From Gaiellasilicea sp963749515 (GTDB lineage Bacteria > Actinomycetota > Thermoleophilia > Gaiellales > Gaiellaceae), in the NCBI GenBank assembly GCA_963749515.1, contig CAVVMR010000010.1, positions 372,001 through 436,000 of the forward strand: 64,000 nt of DNA. The letters run 5' to 3'. The notes under the pieces were generated by a model. It had not been told where the DNA came from and ran no database searches. It saw only the letters and a list, made by a program, of their open reading frames with translations. Every line of letters begins with the position of its first letter. Positions within the stretch are counted from its first letter, which is position 1. The translations under genes and the position numbers were made by a program. Positions 57,173 through 64,000 of the stretch are shown piece by piece.

Positions 57173-57617
57173 ACTGCAGCTCGTGCCAGGAGGGCACCGG
57201 CGCGAGCTCGAGCAGCGCGCGACCTCCGCGGGGCTCTGCGTAGCCGAAATCGCCGCTGTCCTCGTCCCACGTGACCTCCAGCAGCCCTTCCTTGACGCGG
57301 TGGTCGAGCCACGCGCCGCGGAAGACGAGCTTGCGGAGCCAGTAGACGAGCGACTCGCCCTCGAGCAGGCCGACGCGTTCCCAGTGGCGGACGAGATACC
57401 GGCCGAGCGGGCTGCGCGCGTCGGCGATCCGGCCGTCGGCGGCAAGCTCGACGAGATCGGCGGTCTCGTCGTCGTCGAGATCGTTGGATCCGATCAGCCC
57501 GAGCCGGACGGCGGCGGCCGTGATCCGCTCCTCGAAGTCGTCGGCGTTGAAGCCGAACCGGTAGCCGAGGAACTCGACCACGTACTCGTCGCCCGACGCA
57601 TAATTCGCCTCGCTCAT
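57162..57617 (-). CDS. conserved hypothetical protein
   Basis: A 151-residue soluble, acidic protein with YVVEFLGYRFGFNADDFEERI, then RSPLGRYLVRHWERVGLLEGESLVYWLRKLVF and a C-terminal LEVTWDEDSGDFGYAEPRGG strand pair. Aromatic and acidic residues are dense, but no motif is known to me. ATG 57617 has TACCCT 8 bases upstream, shared as a palindrome with the divergent gene's promoter. Its 3' end overlaps the preceding forward gene by 11 bases. Confidence 0.6.
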   Translation of the reverse strand: MSEANYASGDEYVVEFLGYRFGFNADDFEERITAAAVRLGLIGSNDLDDDETADLVELAADGRIADARSPLGRYLVRHWERVGLLEGESLVYWLRKLVFRGAWLDHRVKEGLLEVTWDEDSGDFGYAEPRGGRALLELAPVPSWHELQFRR

Positions 57618-57625
57618 CTGGCCGA

Positions 57626-57635
57626 AGGGTACCCT
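57626..57635. promoter_or_regulatory. palindromic bidirectional -10 element AGGGTACCCT
   Basis: AGGGTACCCT gives TACCCT on both strands: 6 bases before GTG 57642 on the forward strand and 8 bases before ATG 57617 on the reverse strand. The two promoters share the central TA. Confidence 0.5.
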
Positions 57636-57641
57636 CCGGCC

Positions 57642-57848
57642 GTGCAGGCGAAGCTCGTGATCCCGATGATCGGCGTCGTGCTGGCGGTCTGGCTCGTCGG
57701 TACGTGGGTGACGAAGTACTCGCTCTCGGAGATGGCGGTCCTGACGCCCATCGCGGTCGCGGCGCTCGGCCTTCTCGCCGGTGTGATCCTGCTCTGGGTG
57801 AAGGTGATCCGCGACTCGCTCCGCGCCCGCAGCAACACCGAGCCCTAA
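57642..57848 (+). CDS. small membrane protein
   Basis: A 68-residue protein with two hydrophobic segments, VIPMIGVVLAVWLVGTWV and VLTPIAVAALGLLAGVILLWV, and a basic end (RDSLRARSNTEP). GTG 57642 is supported by TACCCT at leaderless spacing. The family is unknown. It is divergent from the acidic hypothetical protein. Confidence 0.6.
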   Translation: MQAKLVIPMIGVVLAVWLVGTWVTKYSLSEMAVLTPIAVAALGLLAGVILLWVKVIRDSLRARSNTEP

Positions 57849-57952
57849 CCCGACACCTCTACGCGGGACATGACGGGTCCTGGCCCCGCCATGGCTGCGC
57901 CGGCCACGTCCGTTGAGACGCCGTCCGACTGCCTCCGTACCTTCGACGGACG

Positions 57953-59824
57953 ATGCACGACGGTACCTGGACGATCGATTCCTGCGATTACGCCGCAGTC
58001 AAGACGCTCGCGGACGCACTCGAGCTCAGTGACACCACGGCTTCGATCCTCGTCCGGCGCGGCTATCGCGACGTCGACCTGGCCCGGGCGTTCGTCGTCG
58101 GCGAGATCGAGCCGCACGATCCGTTCCTGCTCGGAGACATGGCGCTCGCAGTCGACCGGATCCGCGCCGCCATCGCCGAGGGCAAGAGGATCTGCGTCCA
58201 CGGCGACTACGACGTCGACGGCATCTGCGCCACTGCGCTCGCCGTCCTGACGCTGCGGGCGCTCGGCGCCGACGTCGAATGGCATCTCCCGAGCCGCTTC
58301 GAGGAGGGCTACGGCGTCTCCGGCGACACGATCTCGCGGCTCGCCGACGAGGGTTGCAGCCTGCTCGTGACGGTCGACTGCGGTATCACGGCGGTGGAGG
58401 AGGTCGCCGCCGCGAAGGCGCGCGGCCTCGAGGTGATCGTCACCGACCACCACCGCCCGGGCGCCACGCTGCCGGACTGCCCGATCGTTGCCACCCGGCC
58501 GTCGGACTATCCGTTCCCGGAGCTCTGCGGCACCGGCGTCGTCTGCAAGCTGGCCCAGGCGCTGGGCGTGGACGTCGCGCCGTATCTCGACCTCGTCGCC
58601 CTCGCGACGATCGCCGACGTCGTCCCGCTCCTGGACGAGAACCGCTCGCTTGCGATTGCCGGGCTCCGTGCCCTCGCCCGCACACAGCGCCCGGGCCTTC
58701 AGGCGCTGATGCAGAACGCGAGAGTCGATCCCGCGGCCGTCGACGCGGCCGCCGTCGGGTTCCGGCTCGCGCCGCGGATCAACGCCGCCGGCCGGCTCGG
58801 ACGCCCCGACGCCGCGCTGGAGCTGCTGCTCACGACCGACAAGGAAGAGGCAAAGCGGCTCGCAGGAGAGCTCGAGCTCCTGAACCAGGACCGGCAGGCG
58901 GTCGAGAACAGGATCCTGCGCGCCGCGATCGCCGAGGTCGAGTCGTGGCCCGAGCCGAAGCAGCGCCGGCGGGGCTACGTGATCTGGGGCGAGGACTGGC
59001 ACGAGGGCGTGATCGGCATCGTCGCCTCGCGCCTCGTCGAGCGCTTCAACCGCCCGGTCGTCCTGATTGCCGGGACCGACGCGGAGTGGAAGGGCTCCGG
59101 CCGCTCCCTGCCCGCGTTCGATCTCCACGGCGCGCTCTCGGCGTGCTCCGAGCACCTGCACCGCTTCGGCGGGCACAGAGCAGCCGCGGGCCTCGCGATC
59201 GAGCCTGCGAACCTCGACGCCTTCTTCGAAGCGTTTGCCGCCCACGCCGACGCCCACCTCGTCGAGACCGACCTGGCGCCGCTCACACGCGTCGATGCGA
59301 TCGTTCCCGGCTCGGCGCTGACGCTCGACCTGGCGACCGAGCTCGAGCGGCTCGCCCCGTTCGGGCTCGGCAACCCAGAGGTGACGCTGCTCGTGCCCGC
59401 CTGCGAGGCCGTGCAGCCCGGTGTGGTGGGGGAGGGCAAGCACCTGCGCTTCCGGGTGCGGCAGGGCGGCCGCGATGCCGGCTCGGCGATCGCGTTCGGT
59501 CTCGGAGCCCAGCTCGACCGCGTGCGCCGGCCCATCCGCTACGACCTCGCCTGCCGGCTGAAGGAGAACCGCTGGAACGGGACCGTCGCTCCGCAGCTGG
59601 TGATCAGGCGGCTCTTCGATGCCCCGGACGGCTACGAGGAGCTGCGCGAACGTCTCGCGGAGCTCTGGAAAGCCGGTGAGGACGCCTGGACCTCCGATGC
59701 CCGGGCGATCTTCGCCGAGCTCGAGCTCCTCGAGGGAGCGCGCAGGCAGCTCTACGAGTCGGACGCGTTCAGGGCGCTGTTGACCGGGGTCGAGCGCGAC
59801 GACGAGCTACCGCGCGCCGCCTAG
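57953..59824 (+). CDS. recJ: single-stranded-DNA exonuclease RecJ
   Basis: A 623-residue DHH-family nuclease that degrades 5' to 3' single-stranded DNA in recombination and repair. Motifs: GDYDVDG in VHGDYDVDGICATALAV, VTVDCG, VTDHHRPG (DHH), DLVALATIADVVPL, then the DHHA1 domain with FGGHRAAAGLAIE and a C-terminal OB-like domain around FGLGNPEVTLLVPACE. Length is a little over 600, as expected. ATG 57953 has TACCTT 9 bases upstream. It is followed by relA. Confidence 0.92.
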   Translation: MHDGTWTIDSCDYAAVKTLADALELSDTTASILVRRGYRDVDLARAFVVGEIEPHDPFLLGDMALAVDRIRAAIAEGKRICVHGDYDVDGICATALAVLTLRALGADVEWHLPSRFEEGYGVSGDTISRLADEGCSLLVTVDCGITAVEEVAAAKARGLEVIVTDHHRPGATLPDCPIVATRPSDYPFPELCGTGVVCKLAQALGVDVAPYLDLVALATIADVVPLLDENRSLAIAGLRALARTQRPGLQALMQNARVDPAAVDAAAVGFRLAPRINAAGRLGRPDAALELLLTTDKEEAKRLAGELELLNQDRQAVENRILRAAIAEVESWPEPKQRRRGYVIWGEDWHEGVIGIVASRLVERFNRPVVLIAGTDAEWKGSGRSLPAFDLHGALSACSEHLHRFGGHRAAAGLAIEPANLDAFFEAFAAHADAHLVETDLAPLTRVDAIVPGSALTLDLATELERLAPFGLGNPEVTLLVPACEAVQPGVVGEGKHLRFRVRQGGRDAGSAIAFGLGAQLDRVRRPIRYDLACRLKENRWNGTVAPQLVIRRLFDAPDGYEELRERLAELWKAGEDAWTSDARAIFAELELLEGARRQLYESDAFRALLTGVERDDELPRAA

Positions 59825-59947
59825 CGAGGCTCGCAACGACCGCCGCGGCGGCTCGTTGCGTGCAGCGCGCGCCGAGTCGTCCAGTGTCTGGAGCAGGCGC
59901 GCGAGCTTGCGTGCCCTGCGTTCGCGGCGGCGATCTGAGAAAGACAT
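59807..59947 (-). CDS. possible small basic protein (46 aa)
   Basis: A short reverse-strand frame in the recJ-relA gap. It starts MSFSDRRRERRARKLARLL and is very basic and helical, with a proline-arginine end (NEPPRRSLRASLGGAR). It overlaps the last 18 bases of recJ. No ribosome-binding site is evident. It is included as a possibility only. Confidence 0.25.
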   Translation of the reverse strand: MSFSDRRRERRARKLARLLQTLDDSARAARNEPPRRSLRASLGGAR

Positions 59948-60012
59948 GGACGGCATCGTTCTTCTTTGCAACGCGTACTCCTCCGGGGGAGATTCGCCGT
60001 CAGAACGGGGAG

Positions 60013-60018
60013 TACACT
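60013..60018 (+). promoter_or_regulatory. -10 box TACACT of a likely leaderless promoter
   Basis: TACACT ends 6 bases before ATG 60025 (relA/spoT). Confidence 0.5.
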
Positions 60019-60024
60019 GAGTCG

Positions 60025-62229
60025 ATGGCGGTTATCGACGTCGAACGTCATCACCAGGACCTCGTCGACGAGCTGATTGCGGCCGTCGAGGAGTACAACC
60101 CGGGCGTCGACAAAGAGCTCCTCGCCCGGGCATTCCGCTTTGCCGCCACGGCGCACGAGGGCCAGGCGCGGAGCTCCGGCGAGCCGTTCGTCCATCACCC
60201 CTGGGCGGTGGCGAAGATCTGCGCCGAGCTCCATCTCGACGATCCGTCGCTCGCCGCAGCGCTGCTGCACGACGTGGTCGAGGACACCGACGTCGAGCCC
60301 GACGACCTGCGCTCCGAGTTCGGCGACGAGATCGCCCAGCTCGTCGAGGGCGTCACCAAGCTGACGCGGACGAGCTTCCAGACACGCGAGCAATCCGACG
60401 CCGAGAACTACCGGAAGATGATCGTGGCGATGGCGCAGGACGTGCGCGTGATCCTGATCAAGCTCGCCGACCGGCTCCACAACATGCGGACGATCGAGTA
60501 CCAGGGCAAGCAGGCCCAGGTGCGCAAGGCGAAGGAGACACTCGAGGTGTACGCGCCGCTCGCACACCGGCTCGGCATCCACGCCATGAAGTGGGAGCTC
60601 GAGGACCGCTCGTTCGAGATCCTGCACCCGCGCAAGTACGCCGAGATCAAGGCGATGGTCGCCGACCGGCGCGCCGATCGCGAGGCCGCGGTCGAGAAGG
60701 CGGGCGAGGTGCTCGGCGTCGAGCTGAAGAAGGTCGACATTCCGGCCGAGATCGCGGGACGCGCGAAGCACTTCTACTCGATCTACGACAAGATGGCCAA
60801 GAAGGGCCGCGAGTTCAACGAGATCTACGACCTGACCGCGATGCGCGTGACCGTCGAGCGCGCCGGCGACGAGGGAACGCGCGATTGCTACGGCGCGCTC
60901 GGCCTCATCCACTCGCTCTGGAAGCCGATGCCCGGGCGGTTCAAGGACTTCATCGCCATGCCGAAGTTCAACCGCTACCGCTCGCTGCACACGACCGTGA
61001 TCGGCCCTGAGGGGACGCCGCTCGAGATCCAGGTGCGGACGCGCGAGATGCACGAGGAGGCCGAGTACGGGATCGCGGCGCACTGGCTCTACAAGCGCGG
61101 CAAGGGCAAGCAGGACGACGAGTGGCTGACCTGGGTCAAGTCGCTGCTCGACTGGCAGGAGAACGAGGCCGATCCGCGCGAGTTCATGAAGACCTTCCGC
61201 ACCGACCTCTTCGACGACGAGGTGTACGTGTTCACGCCGAAGGGCGAGGTGAAGACGCTGCCGCAGGGCGCGACGCCGATCGACTTCGCATACGCCGTGC
61301 ACACCGACGTCGGGCACAAGACGGTCGGCGCCAAGATCAACGGGCGCATCGTCCCGCTCCACTACCGGCTCAAGAACGGCGACTTCGTCGAGATCCTGAC
61401 CTCGAAGTCGGGTCGCGGCCCCTCGCGCGACTGGATGAGCCTGGCCGCGTCATCACGGGCGCGCAACAAGATCCGGCAGTGGTTCCAGCGCGAGACACGC
61501 GGCGAGACGGAGGCCAAGGGGCGCGAGATCCTCGACAACGCGCTCAAGGCGCAGAGCCTCCCGTACCGGAAACTGCAGGGCTCCGCGGTGCTCGCGCAGG
61601 TGATCCGCGAGACCGGCTTCCGCAAGGCGGAGGACTTCTACATCGCGCTCGGCGCCGGCAAGCTCCAATCCGGGCAGATCGTCAACAAGGTGCTGCAGCG
61701 GCTGAAGACGGAGGAGGTCGCCGAGGAAGCGGTCGTCCCGCTGAAGCCGCCGCGGGCCCGCTCGACGGTTGCCGGCGAGACCCTCGGGATCAAGGTGCAG
61801 GGGATCGAGGACGTGCTCGTGCGGCTCGCGAAGTGCTGCACGCCCGTGCCCGGCGACGCGATCCTCGGCTACATCTCGCTCGGTCGCGGGATCACGATCC
61901 ACCGCGAGGACTGCCCGAACGCGAAGGCGCTGATGCGGAATCCCGAGCGGTTCACGCCGGTCGAATGGGAGGCAGGCGCCACCACGAGCAGCTTCCGCGT
62001 CAAGATCGCGGTGGATTCCTTCGATCGCGCGCGGTTGCTCGAGGACGTCGCGCGCAGCTTCGCCGAGCACGGCGCCAACATCGTCTCGTACGGGGGCGTC
62101 GTGGAGGACGGGATGGCGCGCAACTGGTACACGGCCGAGGTCGGCGACCTGAAGGAGTTGCGCGCGCTCTTGACCGTCCTCCGGAATCTCGAGGGCGTCT
62201 TCGACGCCTACCGCGTCGCCCCGTCCTAG
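60025..62229 (+). CDS. bifunctional (p)ppGpp synthetase/hydrolase (RelA/SpoT)
   Basis: A 734-residue long RSH protein. An intact HD hydrolase domain comes first (HHPWAVAKI, AALLHDVVEDTDVEP, LADRLHNMRTI). The synthetase domain has FYSIYDKMAKKGREFNEIYDL and RFKDFIAMPKFNRYRSLHTTV; RFKD is the charge pattern of bifunctional enzymes rather than ExDD of pure synthetases. Then TGS (VYVFTPKGEVKTLPQGATPIDFAY shortened), a Cys-rich region (AKCCTPVPGD) and an ACT domain at the end. It controls the stringent response. ATG 60025 appears leaderless. Confidence 0.93.
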   Translation: MAVIDVERHHQDLVDELIAAVEEYNPGVDKELLARAFRFAATAHEGQARSSGEPFVHHPWAVAKICAELHLDDPSLAAALLHDVVEDTDVEPDDLRSEFGDEIAQLVEGVTKLTRTSFQTREQSDAENYRKMIVAMAQDVRVILIKLADRLHNMRTIEYQGKQAQVRKAKETLEVYAPLAHRLGIHAMKWELEDRSFEILHPRKYAEIKAMVADRRADREAAVEKAGEVLGVELKKVDIPAEIAGRAKHFYSIYDKMAKKGREFNEIYDLTAMRVTVERAGDEGTRDCYGALGLIHSLWKPMPGRFKDFIAMPKFNRYRSLHTTVIGPEGTPLEIQVRTREMHEEAEYGIAAHWLYKRGKGKQDDEWLTWVKSLLDWQENEADPREFMKTFRTDLFDDEVYVFTPKGEVKTLPQGATPIDFAYAVHTDVGHKTVGAKINGRIVPLHYRLKNGDFVEILTSKSGRGPSRDWMSLAASSRARNKIRQWFQRETRGETEAKGREILDNALKAQSLPYRKLQGSAVLAQVIRETGFRKAEDFYIALGAGKLQSGQIVNKVLQRLKTEEVAEEAVVPLKPPRARSTVAGETLGIKVQGIEDVLVRLAKCCTPVPGDAILGYISLGRGITIHREDCPNAKALMRNPERFTPVEWEAGATTSSFRVKIAVDSFDRARLLEDVARSFAEHGANIVSYGGVVEDGMARNWYTAEVGDLKELRALLTVLRNLEGVFDAYRVAPS

Positions 62230-62897
62230 CCTCCGCGCGGGCCACCGGGGAAGAAGCCGTGGCCGTGGTGCCTGCGGAAGCCGAAGCCTTCCGGCTGGCC
62301 CGAGGCGTTGACCATCGCGGTCATGTGCTCCTTGACCCGCGCCACGATCTTGTCTCGGTCGGCCTTCGTCAGGCGGCCGTCGCTGACCGCCTCGTCCAGG
62401 CGCTTCGTTGTCGCGGCAACGAGCGCGTCGACCAGCTTGTCCGCAGGCTTTCCCTCGTCCTCGGCGACCTGCGCCAGAGACTTGCCGCTCTCGAGCGCCG
62501 CGCGGAGCTCCGACTCGCTCAGGCCGAGAAAGGATGCGGCGGCGTCGAGGTCGCGTCCCCAGTGGTGACGCAGGCCGCGAAGCGCCGGAAAGCCGCGATC
62601 GAAGCCGGGGCCGATGAAGAGCGGGAACGCGGCCGACGTGATCCGGCGCTTCATCGCGTCGCCCTGCTCCTTCGAGAGCCGGCCGTCCTGCACGGCGGCG
62701 TCGATCCGGTTCTTCAGCGCCTGCTCGAGCGCGTCGCTCAGCTTGGCCGGGTCGACGCCGAGCTGCTTCGCCGCATCGTTCACGATTGCCTGGCTCTCCG
62801 CCCTCGGCGTCTCGCGGTCGGCGGCCACCGCGGCGCCGGCGCCGGCGACCGCAAGGGCCGCGCCGGCGCCGGCTGCGATCTTCGACCTCTTCTTCAT
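62226..62897 (-). CDS. exported helical protein with two DUF2680-like units
   Basis: A 223-residue exported protein, with AAGGAGC before ATG 62897 and a signal peptide (MKKRSKIAAGAGAALAVAGAGAAVAAD). Two similar halves follow: LGVDPAKLSDALEQALKNRID with a QDGRLSKEQGDAMKRRI helix, and LGLSESELRAALESGKSLAQVAEDEGK with DGRLTKADRDKIVARVK. It ends with a Gly/His/Phe-rich tail (RRHHGHGFFPGGPRGG). Similar modules occur in many Solirubrobacterales exported proteins. Its stop overlaps the relA stop by 3 bases on the opposite strand. Confidence 0.75.
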   Translation of the reverse strand: MKKRSKIAAGAGAALAVAGAGAAVAADRETPRAESQAIVNDAAKQLGVDPAKLSDALEQALKNRIDAAVQDGRLSKEQGDAMKRRITSAAFPLFIGPGFDRGFPALRGLRHHWGRDLDAAASFLGLSESELRAALESGKSLAQVAEDEGKPADKLVDALVAATTKRLDEAVSDGRLTKADRDKIVARVKEHMTAMVNASGQPEGFGFRRHHGHGFFPGGPRGG

Positions 62898-62965
62898 GGA
62901 GTGCTCCTTCGAGTCGTGTCTGGATCGCATTGCAGCACGCTCGCCTAAGAGGGACCTAAGAGCGG

Positions 62966-64000
62966 TCAGGCATTCGGCCGCGTCCCGAGCACGACCTTCA
63001 GGGACGTGGTTTCGCCGTCTCGCACGACGGTGAGCGTGACCGAGTCCCCTGGGTTGTGGGCGTCGACGAGCTCCCTCAGATCGTCGGAGGAGGTGACCTT
63101 CTCGCCGTCGACCGCGGTGACGACGTCCCCGGCGGTGAGCGCCGATCCGGCCGCCGGCGTTCCTGCGCGAACCGACGTGATCGTGGCTCCTGCCGGGCTC
63201 GTCGAGGTCTCTGTCGCCACGCCGAGGTAGGCGTGCTCGACCGACCCGTTCGAGATCAGCGCATCGGCGATCCGCTTCACCGTGTTCGAGGAGACGGCAA
63301 AGCCGACGCCGTCGTTCCCACCGGACTCGCTCTCGATCTGAGAGTTGACACCCACGACGCGTCCGCTCATGTCGAGCAGCGGGCCGCCTGAGTTGCCGTG
63401 GTTGATCGCGGCGTCCGTCTGGATCGCATCGTCGATCGCGAAGTCGTTCGGTGCGTTGATCTGCCGGTGGAGTGCGCTGACGATCCCGCTCGTGAGCGTC
63501 TGCTCGAGCCCGAACGGGCTGCCGATCGCCACCACGCCGTCACCCACCTCGAGCTTGGAGGAGTCGCCGAGCGTCAGCGGCTGCAGCACGGATGCCGGTG
63601 CGTCGACGTCCAGGACGGCGACATCGGTCGAGGGGTCGGTCCCGACGACGCTCGCGTCGTACGTCTTGCCGTTCCAGAGCGTGACCTTGACGGACTCGGC
63701 GCCGTCGACCACGTGCTGGTTCGTGACCACGTGGCCCTGATCGTCGTAGACGAAGCCGGAGCCCTGCGCCTGCTGCGTGCCTCCGTCGCCGAAGGGCGTG
63801 TCGCTTGCCGCGGAGGACACGGTGACCTCGACGACCGACTTGTAGCTGCGCTTGTAGAGGTCGGCGATCGAAGCTGTCGAGCTCGCGGCGGGCTCAGCCG
63901 ACGTCACTGTGACCTGACCGGCGCCGGTGTTGCCGTCGTTCCCGTAGGCGGTATAGACCGCGGCGACGCCGCCGGCACCGACCAGCGCTGCGCTCGACAT
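62966..64000 (-). CDS. HtrA/DegP-type serine protease, 5' end at or beyond the window
   Basis: At least 344 residues; the frame is open to the window edge and the ATG at 64000 may be internal. A transmembrane or signal segment (ALVGAGGVAAVYTAYG) precedes a linker, then a trypsin-like domain with His in VTNQHVVDGAE, Asp in STDVAVLDVDA and Ser in GNSGGPLLDM. A PDZ domain follows (YLGVATETSTSPAGATITSVRAGTPAAGSAL and VTAVDGEKVTSSDDL region). It probably degrades or checks proteins outside the membrane. No partner gene is in view. Confidence 0.88.
   Translation of the reverse strand: MSSAALVGAGGVAAVYTAYGNDGNTGAGQVTVTSAEPAASSTASIADLYKRSYKSVVEVTVSSAASDTPFGDGGTQQAQGSGFVYDDQGHVVTNQHVVDGAESVKVTLWNGKTYDASVVGTDPSTDVAVLDVDAPASVLQPLTLGDSSKLEVGDGVVAIGSPFGLEQTLTSGIVSALHRQINAPNDFAIDDAIQTDAAINHGNSGGPLLDMSGRVVGVNSQIESESGGNDGVGFAVSSNTVKRIADALISNGSVEHAYLGVATETSTSPAGATITSVRAGTPAAGSALTAGDVVTAVDGEKVTSSDDLRELVDAHNPGDSVTLTVVRDGETTSLKVVLGTRPNA

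Overview
The window is about two-thirds G+C and densely coded on both strands, with many GTG and TTG starts and 1 to 4 base overlaps between consecutive genes. The gene content points to a high-GC, single-membrane actinobacterium. The best guess is class Thermoleophilia (Gaiellales or Solirubrobacterales), because of the secreted Ig-like repeat protein with YQWQRCD motifs, the paired envelope ferritin-like proteins, the many secreted beta-propellers, and a secretin-free Tad pilus locus. That assignment is inference from gene content, not from a marker-gene comparison. No phage, insertion sequence, plasmid or CRISPR module is visible.

Layout. 1-18.5 kb: mixed small operons. These hold thiol-disulfide proteins, secreted beta-propellers, a dienelactone hydrolase with an apparent frameshift, a BtuF-like binding protein divergent from an MFS exporter, a D-2-hydroxyacid dehydrogenase, an Ig-repeat secreted protein, a serine hydrolase, a cupin and a second MFS carrier. 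18.5-19.7 kb: a gene-free block of 127-bp tandem repeats carrying 14-bp perfect hairpins. 19.7-28.3 kb: an SDR and MFS pair, then a cluster resembling gamma-glutamylated polyamine catabolism (amino-acid permease, glutamine-synthetase-like ligase, gamma-glutamyl-GABA hydrolase, aldehyde dehydrogenase, SDR). 28.3-33.6 kb: YjbQ, a CAT-anticodon tRNA, several small or secreted unknowns, DUF192 and an M15-like peptidase. 33.6-42.7 kb: a Tad/Flp pilus locus with a structured leader, three Flp pilins, TadE, CpaB, CpaE, CpaF, a VWA-TadB fusion, TadC and a coiled-coil protein. 42.7-51 kb: pdxS, a 153-bp tandem repeat, a collagen-like fibre protein, a membrane protein, pdxT, yebC, a TadG-like VWA protein and ruvC-ruvA-ruvB. 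51-64 kb: a HelD-type helicase behind twin palindromes, two ferritin-like proteins with an L,D-transpeptidase, recJ, a bifunctional relA/spoT and an HtrA-type protease reaching the window edge.

Two initiation styles are visible. Some genes, such as the pilins, the permease and the M15 peptidase, have strong Shine-Dalgarno sequences. About fifteen others have no such sequence but carry a TANNNT hexamer 6-8 bases before the start codon, the spacing expected for leaderless transcripts. Two genes have their best-supported starts at non-standard codons (ATC at 15310, ATT at 55587). Several non-coding segments look like structured RNA: a Shine-Dalgarno-masking hairpin with a possible pseudoknot at 12.35-12.42 kb, the Flp leader at 33.7-33.95 kb, and a rod-like element at 42.74-42.85 kb. 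None was matched to a known class by eye.
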